Part shown: positions 7,565 through 15,181 of the stretch, one piece after another | How the letters are laid out: each line of letters begins with the position of its first letter | Numbering within the stretch: position 1 is the first letter of the stretch | Origin: Clostridia bacterium | GTDB lineage: Bacteria; Bacillota_A; Clostridia; Christensenellales; Borkfalkiaceae | NCBI GenBank assembly: GCA_017462505.1 | Contig: JAFTQY010000082.1 | Span: 1-17,237 of the forward strand | DNA: 17,237 nucleotides | Reading direction: 5' to 3' | Program-made: the position numbers and the translations under genes | The notes under the pieces: generated by a model | What the model was told of the DNA's origin: nothing | What the model saw: only the letters and a program-made list of their open reading frames with translations | Databases searched by the model: none

Positions 7565-8242
7565 ATGGCGGAAACGGTAAAGACTTTTACATTCAACGGC
7601 TATACGGGTACGGTCATTTTGCCCGAAAAGCCCAACGGCAAATGGATTTGGAAAACGGAATTTTTGTATGCGTTCGATCAGGCGGAGCGCGCTCTGCTTG
7701 ACGAGGGCTATACCCGCGTCAATTACGGGATCAGCGACAAATACGGCAGCTATAACGCCGTTCGTTTGATGCACAAATTTTATAACTACGTTGTCAAGGA
7801 ATTTAATTTGGACGAAAAATGCTCTCTGTTTGGGTTTAGCCGCGGCGGTTTATACGCGTTCAATTTTGCCCTTTTCTATCCCGAGTGCGTGGAAAAGGTA
7901 TATCTGGACGCGCCCGTTTTGGATATGAAAACTTGGCCGCCCAAGGGGAGCGTGGAACAGAACCAAGCCTTTGAAGAATACGGCTTGAACGCGGATACGC
8001 TCTTGACCTTTAAGGGAAATCCCATCGATAATTTGGACGAATTTTTCTCGCTCGGTCTTCCCTTGCTCTTGATTGCAGGCGGCAAGGACGAAGTGGTGGC
8101 GTTTGAACAAAATTCGGGGAAACTCATTGATTATTGTAAGGAAAAGGGAATTGCAATCACGTCGATTGTCAAGCCCGAGGGCTTGCATCACCCGCACTCG
8201 CTTGACGACGTAACGCCGATCGTGGACTTTATTAAGAAATAG
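7565..8242 (+). CDS. Small alpha/beta hydrolase, probable carbohydrate or acyl esterase
   Basis: The 225-residue protein has the alpha/beta hydrolase elements: nucleophile S92 in GFSRGG (90-95), an acid D175 in IAGGKDEVV, and a His cluster near the end (H208, H209, H211) in EGLHHPHSL. There is no signal or lipid attachment sequence, so it is cytoplasmic. The frame could open at a GTG at 7556, but AGGTGA at 7554-7559 is best read as the ribosome binding site for the ATG at 7565, which I chose. Its place between a fucosidase and a phosphorylase suggests it removes an ester group that blocks those enzymes, complementing the CE15-like esterase. Peptidase or lactonase activity cannot be excluded. 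Confidence 0.82.
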   Translation: MAETVKTFTFNGYTGTVILPEKPNGKWIWKTEFLYAFDQAERALLDEGYTRVNYGISDKYGSYNAVRLMHKFYNYVVKEFNLDEKCSLFGFSRGGLYAFNFALFYPECVEKVYLDAPVLDMKTWPPKGSVEQNQAFEEYGLNADTLLTFKGNPIDNLDEFFSLGLPLLLIAGGKDEVVAFEQNSGKLIDYCKEKGIAITSIVKPEGLHHPHSLDDVTPIVDFIKK

Positions 8243-8250
8243 GAAATATT

Positions 8251-10623
8251 ATGAACGACGTAAGAACAAAGGACACTTTTTACGAATTTGACGATAAAAA
8301 CGGCGAGATAGTGTTCAAACGGCACGATATGCCGTCGCCTTGGATGAACTATTTGACCAACGGCGAAATGTTTACGATGATGTCGCAGGCAGGCGGCAAT
8401 CTTTCGTGGTACAAATCGCCGCAGATTTGGCGTATCGGCAGATACAATTTTTACAATTTGCCCGTGGACGTAAACGGGCTTTTTGTGTACATCAAGGATT
8501 TTTCGACGGGCAAGACGTGGAACCCGACCTTTATCCCTTGCAACGAACAACCCGATTTTTGGCGTTCGGCGCACGGGCTGGGGTATACCCGTTTTACGGT
8601 GGAAAAGGACGGCTTGTCCGTGCACCTCACCTGCTTTATCGGCAAGGACAACGTGCTTGTGTATAAAATGGAGCTTTGCGCAAAAACCGCGCGCAAGGTG
8701 CAGGTTTTTGCCTGTCAGGAAATGGGCTTGATGCAATACCTTCGCGAAGTACAATGGCAATGCTACGTTAAAAACAGCAACAATATTTTGTACAATGCAA
8801 AAAACGACGCGCTGGTGTACGAATATTTCCCCGACGGACAGCCCCGTCCCGACGAAACGCCTTTCGTGTATTTCACGTCGAACAGAAAATCGAGCTCGTT
8901 CAGCGGCAGCCGCCAGAGCTTTATCGGGTATTACCGCGATTTAAAAAATCCCGTTGCGATCGAAAACGGTACTTGCGGCAATACCGAGCTGAAAGGGGGC
9001 GAGGCGATGTTCTCGCTGTCCTTTGATTTGGATATGCAGGCAGGGCAAACCGAAAAAATGAATATCTATCTCGGTACGCTGACAAAGGACGAGGATTTGG
9101 ACGTTGTTCTTGGCAAAATCAAGGGGGACGGGTATGCGGATAATGCGTTTTTGTGGCTGAAAAATTACTGGGAAAATCGCTTGTCGCGTTTCCGTGTGGA
9201 AATCCCCGACAGCGATTCTGCACGCATGATGAACGTGTGGAATCCCTTGCAGGCGCTTGTCAATTTCTACGTCTGCCGAGAGATTTCGTTCTATGCGACG
9301 GGCACGGTGCGCGGCGTGGGGGTACGCGACGCGTCGCAGGATATTTTAGGCAACGTGTTGTACGATCTGCCCGCGGCGAAAGAAAAGCTGAAACTGATTA
9401 TGACCCAGCAATATAACTGCGGTAAGACGGTGCATTATTTTTATCCCGAAGAACGCGCGCCTGCGCTGCTTAGCGATCGGAGCGACAATCATCTTTGGAT
9501 GATCTATACCGCCTATCAAATCGTTATGGAAGAGGGCAAAACCGATTTCCTGTTTGAAAGGGCGGATTATTACGACGGCGGCAGCGGTACGGTGTTCGAG
9601 CATTTGAAAAAATCGATCGAATTTACCGTCAACAATTTAGGTGCGGACGGGTTGCCGCTCATGCTCGGTTCGGACTGGAACGATATGCTTTCCAACGTCT
9701 GCAAAGAGGGTAAGGGCGAGAGCGTATTCGTATCGCAGATGCTGGTGCTTGCGTGCAAGCAGATGAGTAAGCTTTGCGAGCTTGTCGGCGAAGAGCACCC
9801 CGAATACGGCGAGATTATCAAAACGCAGGAAGAGATACTCAACGGGTTCTGTTGGGATGGCGAGTGGTTTATCCGCGCTGTGACCGATGAGGGCATGAAG
9901 CTCGGCAAGAAAGGGGACGCATGCGCGGAGCTTTGGATCAATTCCCAAAGCTGGGCGGTTTTCTCCGAAAGTACGACAAAGGATAGGGGCATGTCTGCGA
10001 TGAACGCGGCTATGGAGCGGCTTGACTGTGGGTACGGGCTGATGAAACTCTACCCGCCTTTGCAGAGAAATTATCCGTCGAAAGAGAACGAATTGACGTT
10101 TGCGCAACCGGGCATAGGGGAAAACGGCGGTGTGTTCTGCCATGCCAACACTTGGGCGATTATCGCGCAATGTATGCTGGGGAACGGCGAACAGGCGTAT
10201 AAAATTTACAAGGACATGATCCCTGATAATATCATATCCAAATTCGGCGTTGATCTGTACAATGCCGAGCCGTATATTTATTCGTCGAATATCCGCGCGC
10301 CGATGGCGTTATCCGCAGGCGCGGCAGGGGTGTCGTGGCTGTCGGGTACGGCGGCTTGGATGACGATCGCCGTGCAGCAATACATGTTCGGGTTAAAGCC
10401 GAAAATGGACGGCTTGGAGATCAAGCCCTGTTTGCCCGCGGCATGGAAAACGGCAAAGGTAAAACGTATTTTCCGCGGCTGTACGTACGATATCACGATG
10501 GAAAATTCCGACGGGTGCGGCAGCAACGTGAAAGAAATTTACGTAAACGGCGAAAGAGTGGACGGCAACGTAATTCCGCCCTGTGGCGAGCAATTGCAAA
10601 TCACCGTAATTTTGGGGAAATGA
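8251..10623 (+). CDS. GH94-family glycoside phosphorylase (cellobiose/chitobiose phosphorylase-like)
   Basis: The 790-residue length and architecture fit GH94: an N-terminal beta-sandwich (about 1-290), a helical linker, an (alpha/alpha)6 barrel (about 325-710) and a C-terminal beta domain. Family motifs are GVGVRDASQDILG (355-367), DNHLW (412-416), DWND (475-478) carrying the catalytic acid, GENGGVFCHANTW (623-635) and SGTAAW (698-703), the last two lining the phosphate site. Such enzymes split beta-glucosides or related links with inorganic phosphate, giving an alpha-sugar 1-phosphate and saving ATP. The acceptor specificity cannot be read by eye. AGGA at 8241-8244 overlaps the previous stop codon, so translation is tightly linked. 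Cytoplasmic, as phosphorylases must be. Confidence 0.9.
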   Translation: MNDVRTKDTFYEFDDKNGEIVFKRHDMPSPWMNYLTNGEMFTMMSQAGGNLSWYKSPQIWRIGRYNFYNLPVDVNGLFVYIKDFSTGKTWNPTFIPCNEQPDFWRSAHGLGYTRFTVEKDGLSVHLTCFIGKDNVLVYKMELCAKTARKVQVFACQEMGLMQYLREVQWQCYVKNSNNILYNAKNDALVYEYFPDGQPRPDETPFVYFTSNRKSSSFSGSRQSFIGYYRDLKNPVAIENGTCGNTELKGGEAMFSLSFDLDMQAGQTEKMNIYLGTLTKDEDLDVVLGKIKGDGYADNAFLWLKNYWENRLSRFRVEIPDSDSARMMNVWNPLQALVNFYVCREISFYATGTVRGVGVRDASQDILGNVLYDLPAAKEKLKLIMTQQYNCGKTVHYFYPEERAPALLSDRSDNHLWMIYTAYQIVMEEGKTDFLFERADYYDGGSGTVFEHLKKSIEFTVNNLGADGLPLMLGSDWNDMLSNVCKEGKGESVFVSQMLVLACKQMSKLCELVGEEHPEYGEIIKTQEEILNGFCWDGEWFIRAVTDEGMKLGKKGDACAELWINSQSWAVFSESTTKDRGMSAMNAAMERLDCGYGLMKLYPPLQRNYPSKENELTFAQPGIGENGGVFCHANTWAIIAQCMLGNGEQAYKIYKDMIPDNIISKFGVDLYNAEPYIYSSNIRAPMALSAGAAGVSWLSGTAAWMTIAVQQYMFGLKPKMDGLEIKPCLPAAWKTAKVKRIFRGCTYDITMENSDGCGSNVKEIYVNGERVDGNVIPPCGEQLQITVILGK

Positions 10624-10634
10624 CGAAATAAGCG

Positions 10635-10653
10635 TTGCGCGTTTCTTGCGCAA
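10635..10653 (+). other. Short intercistronic hairpin before the transporter gene
   Basis: TTGCGC (10635-10640) pairs with GCGCAA (10648-10653) across a 7-base loop, between the phosphorylase stop and the transporter ribosome binding site. It has no U-run. It might tune transporter translation or stabilise the mRNA; no function is demonstrated. Confidence 0.35.
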
Positions 10654-10664
10654 GAGGCGAAAAA

Positions 10665-11906
10665 ATGGAGAAATCAAACAAAAAAAGCGGCGGTATGCTG
10701 TTGATTTTTATCTGCTGGATCGTATATACCTGCGCGTATTTGGGAAAATACAGCTATTCGTCTAATACGATCAAGGTCATCACCCATTACGGCGTGACGA
10801 AAGCGGACGCGGGCTTGATCAGTACGGTGTTTTTTATCGCATACGGTATCGGGCAGGTCGTCAACGGGATATGCTGTAAATTTTATCCAAAAAAATATAT
10901 AATCGGCGGGGCGCTCGTTGTGTCGGCGGCGATCAATGCGGTGTTGTATTTCGACGTGCCTTTTTGGTCGATCAAATACCTGTGGCTGGTCAACGGCGTT
11001 GCGCAATCAGTGCTGTGGCCCACGCTGATTTTGACCTTGGGGGCGTACCTGTCGCAGGCGAAATTAAAATCGGCAATACTCGCTATGGCGACGACGGTGG
11101 CGGTGGGAACGGCGGTTGCGTATGCGCTCAGCGCGCTGTTCGTGCAATTTTTCAACTTTAAATATTCCTTTATCACGACGGCGATCGTGTTGATTGTGGC
11201 GGCGACGGCATGGCTTACGTTATACAACCGAGCCGTGGCGAGCGCGCAAAAGGAAAGCGAGGAGCAAACGGAAAACGCAGGGCAAACGGCGGGTAGCGTA
11301 AAAGGCGCGCTGACGGGCGGTATGATCGTCATGCTTTTGTTCTTGGCTCTGTTTGCCGTTGTAAATAATTTGGTCAAGGACGGCTTGAATACGTGGGTGC
11401 CCAGTATCTTGTACGAGGTGTACGCTTTGGACGACAGTCTGTCGATCTTGCTCACGATCACGCTTTCGATTGTCGGGATATTCGGTTCGGTGACGGCGGT
11501 GGCGTTGCATAAAAAAATCAAGAATTTTCTGTTGCTTGCAGGGGTGCTGTTTGCAACGTCGTCGGTATGTATTTTTGCAGTGATCCTGCTTTTTAAAACG
11601 GATTTCTGGCTGGGGATCATTCTTCTGTTCGGGCTGATTTCCCTGCTTATGCACGGGATCAACAACGTGGTGACGAGCATGGCGCCGCTGTATCTGCGCA
11701 GTAAGCTTAATTCGGGTATGCTCTCGGGGCTTTTAAACGGCGCTTGTTATATCGGTAGTGCAATCAGCGCGTACGGGTTGGGGGCGTATGCCGACCGTTT
11801 TGGTTGGACGAGTACCTTTTATTTGTTGCTCGGCTGTTGCGCCGTGCCGATCGTGATTAGCTTGATCATGGCGGCGGTAATGCACCGCGCGCATAAGACG
11901 AAATAA
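10665..11906 (+). CDS. MFS transporter related to the organophosphate:phosphate antiporter (OPA) family
   Basis: The 413-residue protein has about 12 hydrophobic segments with a long polar loop at 187-217 between helices 6 and 7, typical of MFS carriers. Two stretches recall GlpT/UhpT/UhpC: the first-helix region followed by FFIAYGIGQVVNG (56-68), and KDGLNTWVPSILYEVY (238-253), which parallels the helix-7 region of GlpT. By eye, the two phosphate-binding arginines of GlpT (R45, R269) align with K28 and K238. A TTG at 10635 opens the same frame, but the ATG at 10665 is preceded by GAGG (10654-10657) and starts just before helix 1. It is the only transporter in the window, so it probably imports the operon's substrate or exports a product. 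Confidence 0.88.
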   Translation: MEKSNKKSGGMLLIFICWIVYTCAYLGKYSYSSNTIKVITHYGVTKADAGLISTVFFIAYGIGQVVNGICCKFYPKKYIIGGALVVSAAINAVLYFDVPFWSIKYLWLVNGVAQSVLWPTLILTLGAYLSQAKLKSAILAMATTVAVGTAVAYALSALFVQFFNFKYSFITTAIVLIVAATAWLTLYNRAVASAQKESEEQTENAGQTAGSVKGALTGGMIVMLLFLALFAVVNNLVKDGLNTWVPSILYEVYALDDSLSILLTITLSIVGIFGSVTAVALHKKIKNFLLLAGVLFATSSVCIFAVILLFKTDFWLGIILLFGLISLLMHGINNVVTSMAPLYLRSKLNSGMLSGLLNGACYIGSAISAYGLGAYADRFGWTSTFYLLLGCCAVPIVISLIMAAVMHRAHKTK

Positions 11907-11913
11907 ATAATGA

Positions 11914-11951
11914 CAAACCCGCCCCGCGCAATTTTGCGCGGGGCGGGTTTG
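11914..11951. terminator. Bidirectional terminator between the operon and the regulator gene
   Basis: A GC-rich perfect inverted repeat: arms 11914-11931 and 11934-11951 match over 18 bases, in practice about 16 pairs around an AATTTT loop. Each strand ends the stem with GGTTTG, giving a short U-rich 3' flank. It lies between convergent genes (stop codons at 11906 and 11967) and probably ends both transcripts. Confidence 0.88.
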
Positions 11952-11966
11952 TATCTGATATACCTA

Positions 11967-12707
11967 TTAAGATTTTGTGGGGCTGTGTTCTTTGCGGTAT
12001 GCTAAGGGGGATAGCCCCACGTTCTTTGTAAAGCTCCGCGAAAAGAAATTATAATCGGCAAATCCGCATTTTACGGCGACGGCTTTCAAATCCAACGCGG
12101 CGTCAAGCAGCAACGTTTTGGCAAGCTGTATGCGCTGATCGATCAAATAGCGGACGACGGACGTGCCCGTTTCCGCCTTAAAGGTTTTTTCTACGTACGG
12201 CACGGAAAAGAATACGTTTTGCGATACGGTTTCTAGGGTGATCTTTTCGCTCAAATGCTCGTGCAGGTATTTTTTGATGCGTTTTACCAGCTCGTTTTCG
12301 TTTTTCAGCTTGACCTGATAGCGTAATTCTTCTATCAGAGCACGAAAAAGGGAAACCAAACGAAAATCGGATAGATCGTACGTCGTTTTTCTGATTTCGT
12401 CGTAGGCAAATACGATATGGCGGGCGGCGTTTGAAAGAAGCCCCTGCGAAAGCACGGGTAAAAAATCGCAATTTTCCCCCCAAAAATTATAGCTGACGTA
12501 GTGGGAGTCGCGCACCTCGTCGCGGGTACGTACCATGCCCTTTTTCAAACAAATGATATCGCCGTCGTGCAGCTCCACGCGTTCGCCGTTGACGTGGTAG
12601 ACCATTTCCCCTTTCAAAAGCACGGTCAAAGTGTCAAAGGGGAGTTTCATTTCCACCAAGGGAATGACGGTATCGCCGTCGTGCCGATTGTAATAATAAA
12701 ATTCCAT
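11967..12707 (-). CDS. AraC-family transcriptional regulator with N-terminal cupin
   Basis: The 246-residue protein has a cupin-like effector domain (about 10-90, including LLKGEMVYHVNGERVELHDGD-like strands) and a C-terminal double helix-turn-helix domain (about 142-240) ending in the family signature CGFADYNFFSRSFTKNVGLSPLAYRK. Such proteins bind a sugar or its product and usually activate nearby catabolic genes. It lies between the eight-gene operon and the divergent GH31 gene. No clear Shine-Dalgarno sequence precedes the ATG at 12707, so it may be poorly translated or nearly leaderless. The minus-strand promoter is also weak: TTGATT at 12797-12792 with TAAATA at 12773-12768 is one guess, and it would overlap the GH31 promoter. 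Confidence 0.92.
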   Translation of the reverse strand: MEFYYYNRHDGDTVIPLVEMKLPFDTLTVLLKGEMVYHVNGERVELHDGDIICLKKGMVRTRDEVRDSHYVSYNFWGENCDFLPVLSQGLLSNAARHIVFAYDEIRKTTYDLSDFRLVSLFRALIEELRYQVKLKNENELVKRIKKYLHEHLSEKITLETVSQNVFFSVPYVEKTFKAETGTSVVRYLIDQRIQLAKTLLLDAALDLKAVAVKCGFADYNFFSRSFTKNVGLSPLAYRKEHSPTKS

Positions 12708-12720
12708 AATGATAAGATAA

Positions 12721-12780
12721 TGCTAAAAATTAGTTGAAAAGTAGAAGATATGCTATTGCTTTCGTATTATTTAGTGCTAT
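12721..12780. promoter_or_regulatory. Putative regulator sites in the divergent intergenic region
   Basis: TGCTAA (12721-12726), TGCTAT (12751-12756) and TGCTAT (12775-12780) occur on one strand, 30 and 24 bases apart. The middle copy ends on the first base of the GH31 -35 box, the same register as TGCTAT at the operon promoter. They are candidate half sites for the AraC protein. The spacing is less regular than at the operon promoter. Confidence 0.35.
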
Positions 12781-12783
12781 AAT
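12756..12783 (+). promoter_or_regulatory. Promoter of the GH31 gene
   Basis: The -35 box is TTGCTT (12756-12761) and the -10 box is TATAAT (12778-12783), with 16 bases between. A second TATAAT follows at 12789-12794 without a matching -35. The weaker -35 and short spacer suit an activator-dependent promoter. The leader, about 65 bases, contains a stem pairing GGCTTG (12806-12811) with CAAGCC (12830-12835). Confidence 0.7.
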
Positions 12784-12855
12784 GATAGTATAATCAAAAA
12801 ACAAGGGCTTGTCAAGCGAATTTTTGCGGCAAGCCGAACGCATAAGGAGAAAATT

Positions 12856-15054
12856 ATGTTACAACTCAAAAAAATCGGGGAAAGCGGGTATCGCGTCACG
12901 ACGGAAAACGGCAGAAAAAGCATGCTGACGAGATACGGCTTTTTGGACGATAAACTTGCTCGCTCTTACGCGCCCTGTGACGCTCAGCTTACGGAAAAGG
13001 GACTTTTGTTTCGCGCAGGCAAACGGGATTTGGATATCGAGGTAAACAATATCGGCGGGGGCGGGTTTGAAATTAAAATTTCGCTTAAAAAAGAGGAACG
13101 CCTGTTCGGTATGGGGGACGCAAACCGCGACAGCGTGATGATCCGCGGCAAGACCCTCAACGTATGGGTTGCCAACATAGCCTCTTACGGCCCTTTGCCC
13201 GTCGTGCTCAGCTCGGACGGTTGGGCGATTCTCGTCAATTGTACGTATTGCCAAAAATTCGATCTTGGCGATAGCGATAAGGACAGAATAATTATCTCGG
13301 CGGCGGGGGGCACGGCGGATTTTTATATGCTTGCGGCGGACACCCTTTTGGATATGGTGCAGGCGGTCACGGATGTGACGGGCAAACCTATCATGCTGCC
13401 TGCGTTCGGTTACGGGTTGACTTTTGTAGAAAGCGAACAGCTTATGAACGCCCGTCAACTGCTCGATGACGTGCGCATGATGCGCGATAGAGGAATCCCT
13501 TGCGACGTATTCGGATTAGAACCGTCGTGGATGAGTAAACATTATGATTTGTCTACCGAGAAAACGTGGGACAAAGAGCGTTTTGGGATGCCGTATTGGT
13601 TGCCTGAAAACACGGCAAGTCACCGTACGTTTATGGGGCCTATGCGCTTTATGGGTATGCAACTTTCTCTTTGGTTGTGCGAAGATTACGATTTATTCTA
13701 TGAAGAAGACCGTAACGAAGCGGCGTGCGCAACGATCGAATACGCGTTGCAGAATGATAACGGAGAGCAATTTAAGAAAAACGTAGATTTTATCGACGAG
13801 CATTTGGCGGACATAAAAAAATCGGACGTTATTACGAAAGTAGACGAACCGTGGTTTGAACACCTGAAAAAATTTGTAGACAACGGTGCGGCGTGCTTTA
13901 AGCTGGACGGATACGCGCAGATTATGGCGCATCCCGACCGACTTTGGGCGAAAAAATATTTGGATAGCGAAGTCCACAATATCTATTGCTTGGCGCTTGC
14001 CAAGCAGATGAAAGAGGGCTTTCAAAATTATACGGACAGACGAGGCTTGATCTACACGTCGGGCGCATACGTCGGCACGCAGAAATACGCGGCGACGTGG
14101 GCGGGGGACACGGGCGGCGGCTCGAGAACGTTGGTAGCATGTCTTAACTACGCTATGTGCGGGCATACCAACACCACCTGCGATATGGATATTATGGACG
14201 TGAAAGCGATCCATTACGCATTCCTTTCCACGTGGACGCAGATCTGTTCTTGGGCGTACTATTTCCACCCTTGGTTCTTGCCCCCCGAAATCGAAGAAAC
14301 GATCAAAAACTATTCGGTGCTCCGTTCAACCCTGTTCCCGTATCTGTACGCCATGGCGCACAAAGCGTCCGTGACGGGCATACCCGTTATGCGCCCGCTC
14401 CCTATGCTGCATAGCGAAACCGACCGTTTTGACGACGTGCACAACGCGTACATGCTGGGCGATTCCCTCTACGTCGGCGCGTTTGATATGCACTTGAAAC
14501 TGCCTGCGGGGGAATGGGTGGATTATTTCACGGGCAAGACCTATCAAGGGGACGTGGAATACGAGATCGCCGACGGCTATGCAGGGGCGTTGCTCGTCAA
14601 AAAGGGCTCGATCGTGGCGACCATGCAGCCGCAAAAATATATCTTGGAAAAGGAACACGATTACGTGATTAAGGTATATATGGGCGGTAATGGGGAATTT
14701 TCGTTGTACGAGGACGATCAGTTCACCTACGATTACGAAAAGGGCGGCTTTGCTACGACCCGTTTTACGTGGACGGAAACGGGGGATAAGGGTACGCTCG
14801 GCGTATACCGCCGTCAGGGTGGTTTTGAGGGCAGACCGAACAACGGACACGACCTGATCAATAATGCAATTCCCAAAATCGACGGCATAAAGCCCGTACG
14901 GGACATGACGGTACGCGTTTACGGCAAAACGCCGCGCTCCGTTCGCCTTGGCGAAGAAGAGCTTGCCGTTACCCTTTGCGAGGGCTATGCGGAGTTTACC
15001 GTTGCGGCAAGCGCGCATGAAAAGGGCGATCTGTTCTACGAAGTAGAATTTTAA
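12856..15054 (+). CDS. GH31-family alpha-glycosidase with a divergent nucleophile motif
   Basis: The 732-residue protein has a beta-sandwich N-domain (about 1-175), a catalytic barrel (about 180-500) and C-terminal beta domains (about 510-732). Motifs are DVFGLEPSWM (217-226), CFKLDGYAQI (347-356) with probable nucleophile D351, and YAATWAGDTGG (411-421) with probable acid/base D418. Classical alpha-glucosidases have WIDMNE and alpha-xylosidases KTDFGE at the nucleophile, so FKLDGYAQ marks another subgroup and specificity should not be assumed. No signal peptide is seen. AAGGAGA at 12844-12850 sets the start. It has its own promoter, divergent from the AraC gene, and probably acts with the operon on the same oligosaccharide. 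Confidence 0.88.
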   Translation: MLQLKKIGESGYRVTTENGRKSMLTRYGFLDDKLARSYAPCDAQLTEKGLLFRAGKRDLDIEVNNIGGGGFEIKISLKKEERLFGMGDANRDSVMIRGKTLNVWVANIASYGPLPVVLSSDGWAILVNCTYCQKFDLGDSDKDRIIISAAGGTADFYMLAADTLLDMVQAVTDVTGKPIMLPAFGYGLTFVESEQLMNARQLLDDVRMMRDRGIPCDVFGLEPSWMSKHYDLSTEKTWDKERFGMPYWLPENTASHRTFMGPMRFMGMQLSLWLCEDYDLFYEEDRNEAACATIEYALQNDNGEQFKKNVDFIDEHLADIKKSDVITKVDEPWFEHLKKFVDNGAACFKLDGYAQIMAHPDRLWAKKYLDSEVHNIYCLALAKQMKEGFQNYTDRRGLIYTSGAYVGTQKYAATWAGDTGGGSRTLVACLNYAMCGHTNTTCDMDIMDVKAIHYAFLSTWTQICSWAYYFHPWFLPPEIEETIKNYSVLRSTLFPYLYAMAHKASVTGIPVMRPLPMLHSETDRFDDVHNAYMLGDSLYVGAFDMHLKLPAGEWVDYFTGKTYQGDVEYEIADGYAGALLVKKGSIVATMQPQKYILEKEHDYVIKVYMGGNGEFSLYEDDQFTYDYEKGGFATTRFTWTETGDKGTLGVYRRQGGFEGRPNNGHDLINNAIPKIDGIKPVRDMTVRVYGKTPRSVRLGEEELAVTLCEGYAEFTVAASAHEKGDLFYEVEF

Positions 15055-15107
15055 GAAAAAAAAGGCAAAAAGTTTGTTTTGTTATACAAAAAAATTCATT
15101 TTGGATA

Positions 15108-15136
15108 TTGACTTTTTTTCGTAAAGGTTGTATGAT
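15108..15136 (+). promoter_or_regulatory. Promoter of the second oxidoreductase gene
   Basis: The -35 box TTGACT (15108-15113) and the -10 box TATGAT (15131-15136) are 17 bases apart. It lies in the 127-base gap after GH31, where I see no terminator, so read-through from GH31 may add to expression. No TGCTAT site occurs here, so this promoter may be controlled separately. Confidence 0.8.
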
Positions 15137-15181
15137 AGATATATAGCCTGTACAATAGGCGGAGAATAGGAGAACGAAAAA

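Noticed and set aside
12856..15054. Naming the GH31 enzyme an alpha-xylosidase and the locus a xyloglucan cluster
   Set aside because: The nucleophile motif is not that of alpha-xylosidases and there is no endo-xyloglucanase or beta-galactosidase; a fucosidase alone is not enough.
15055..15107. Terminator after the GH31 gene
   Set aside because: The region is A- and T-rich with short runs, but I found no GC-containing stem followed by a U-tract.
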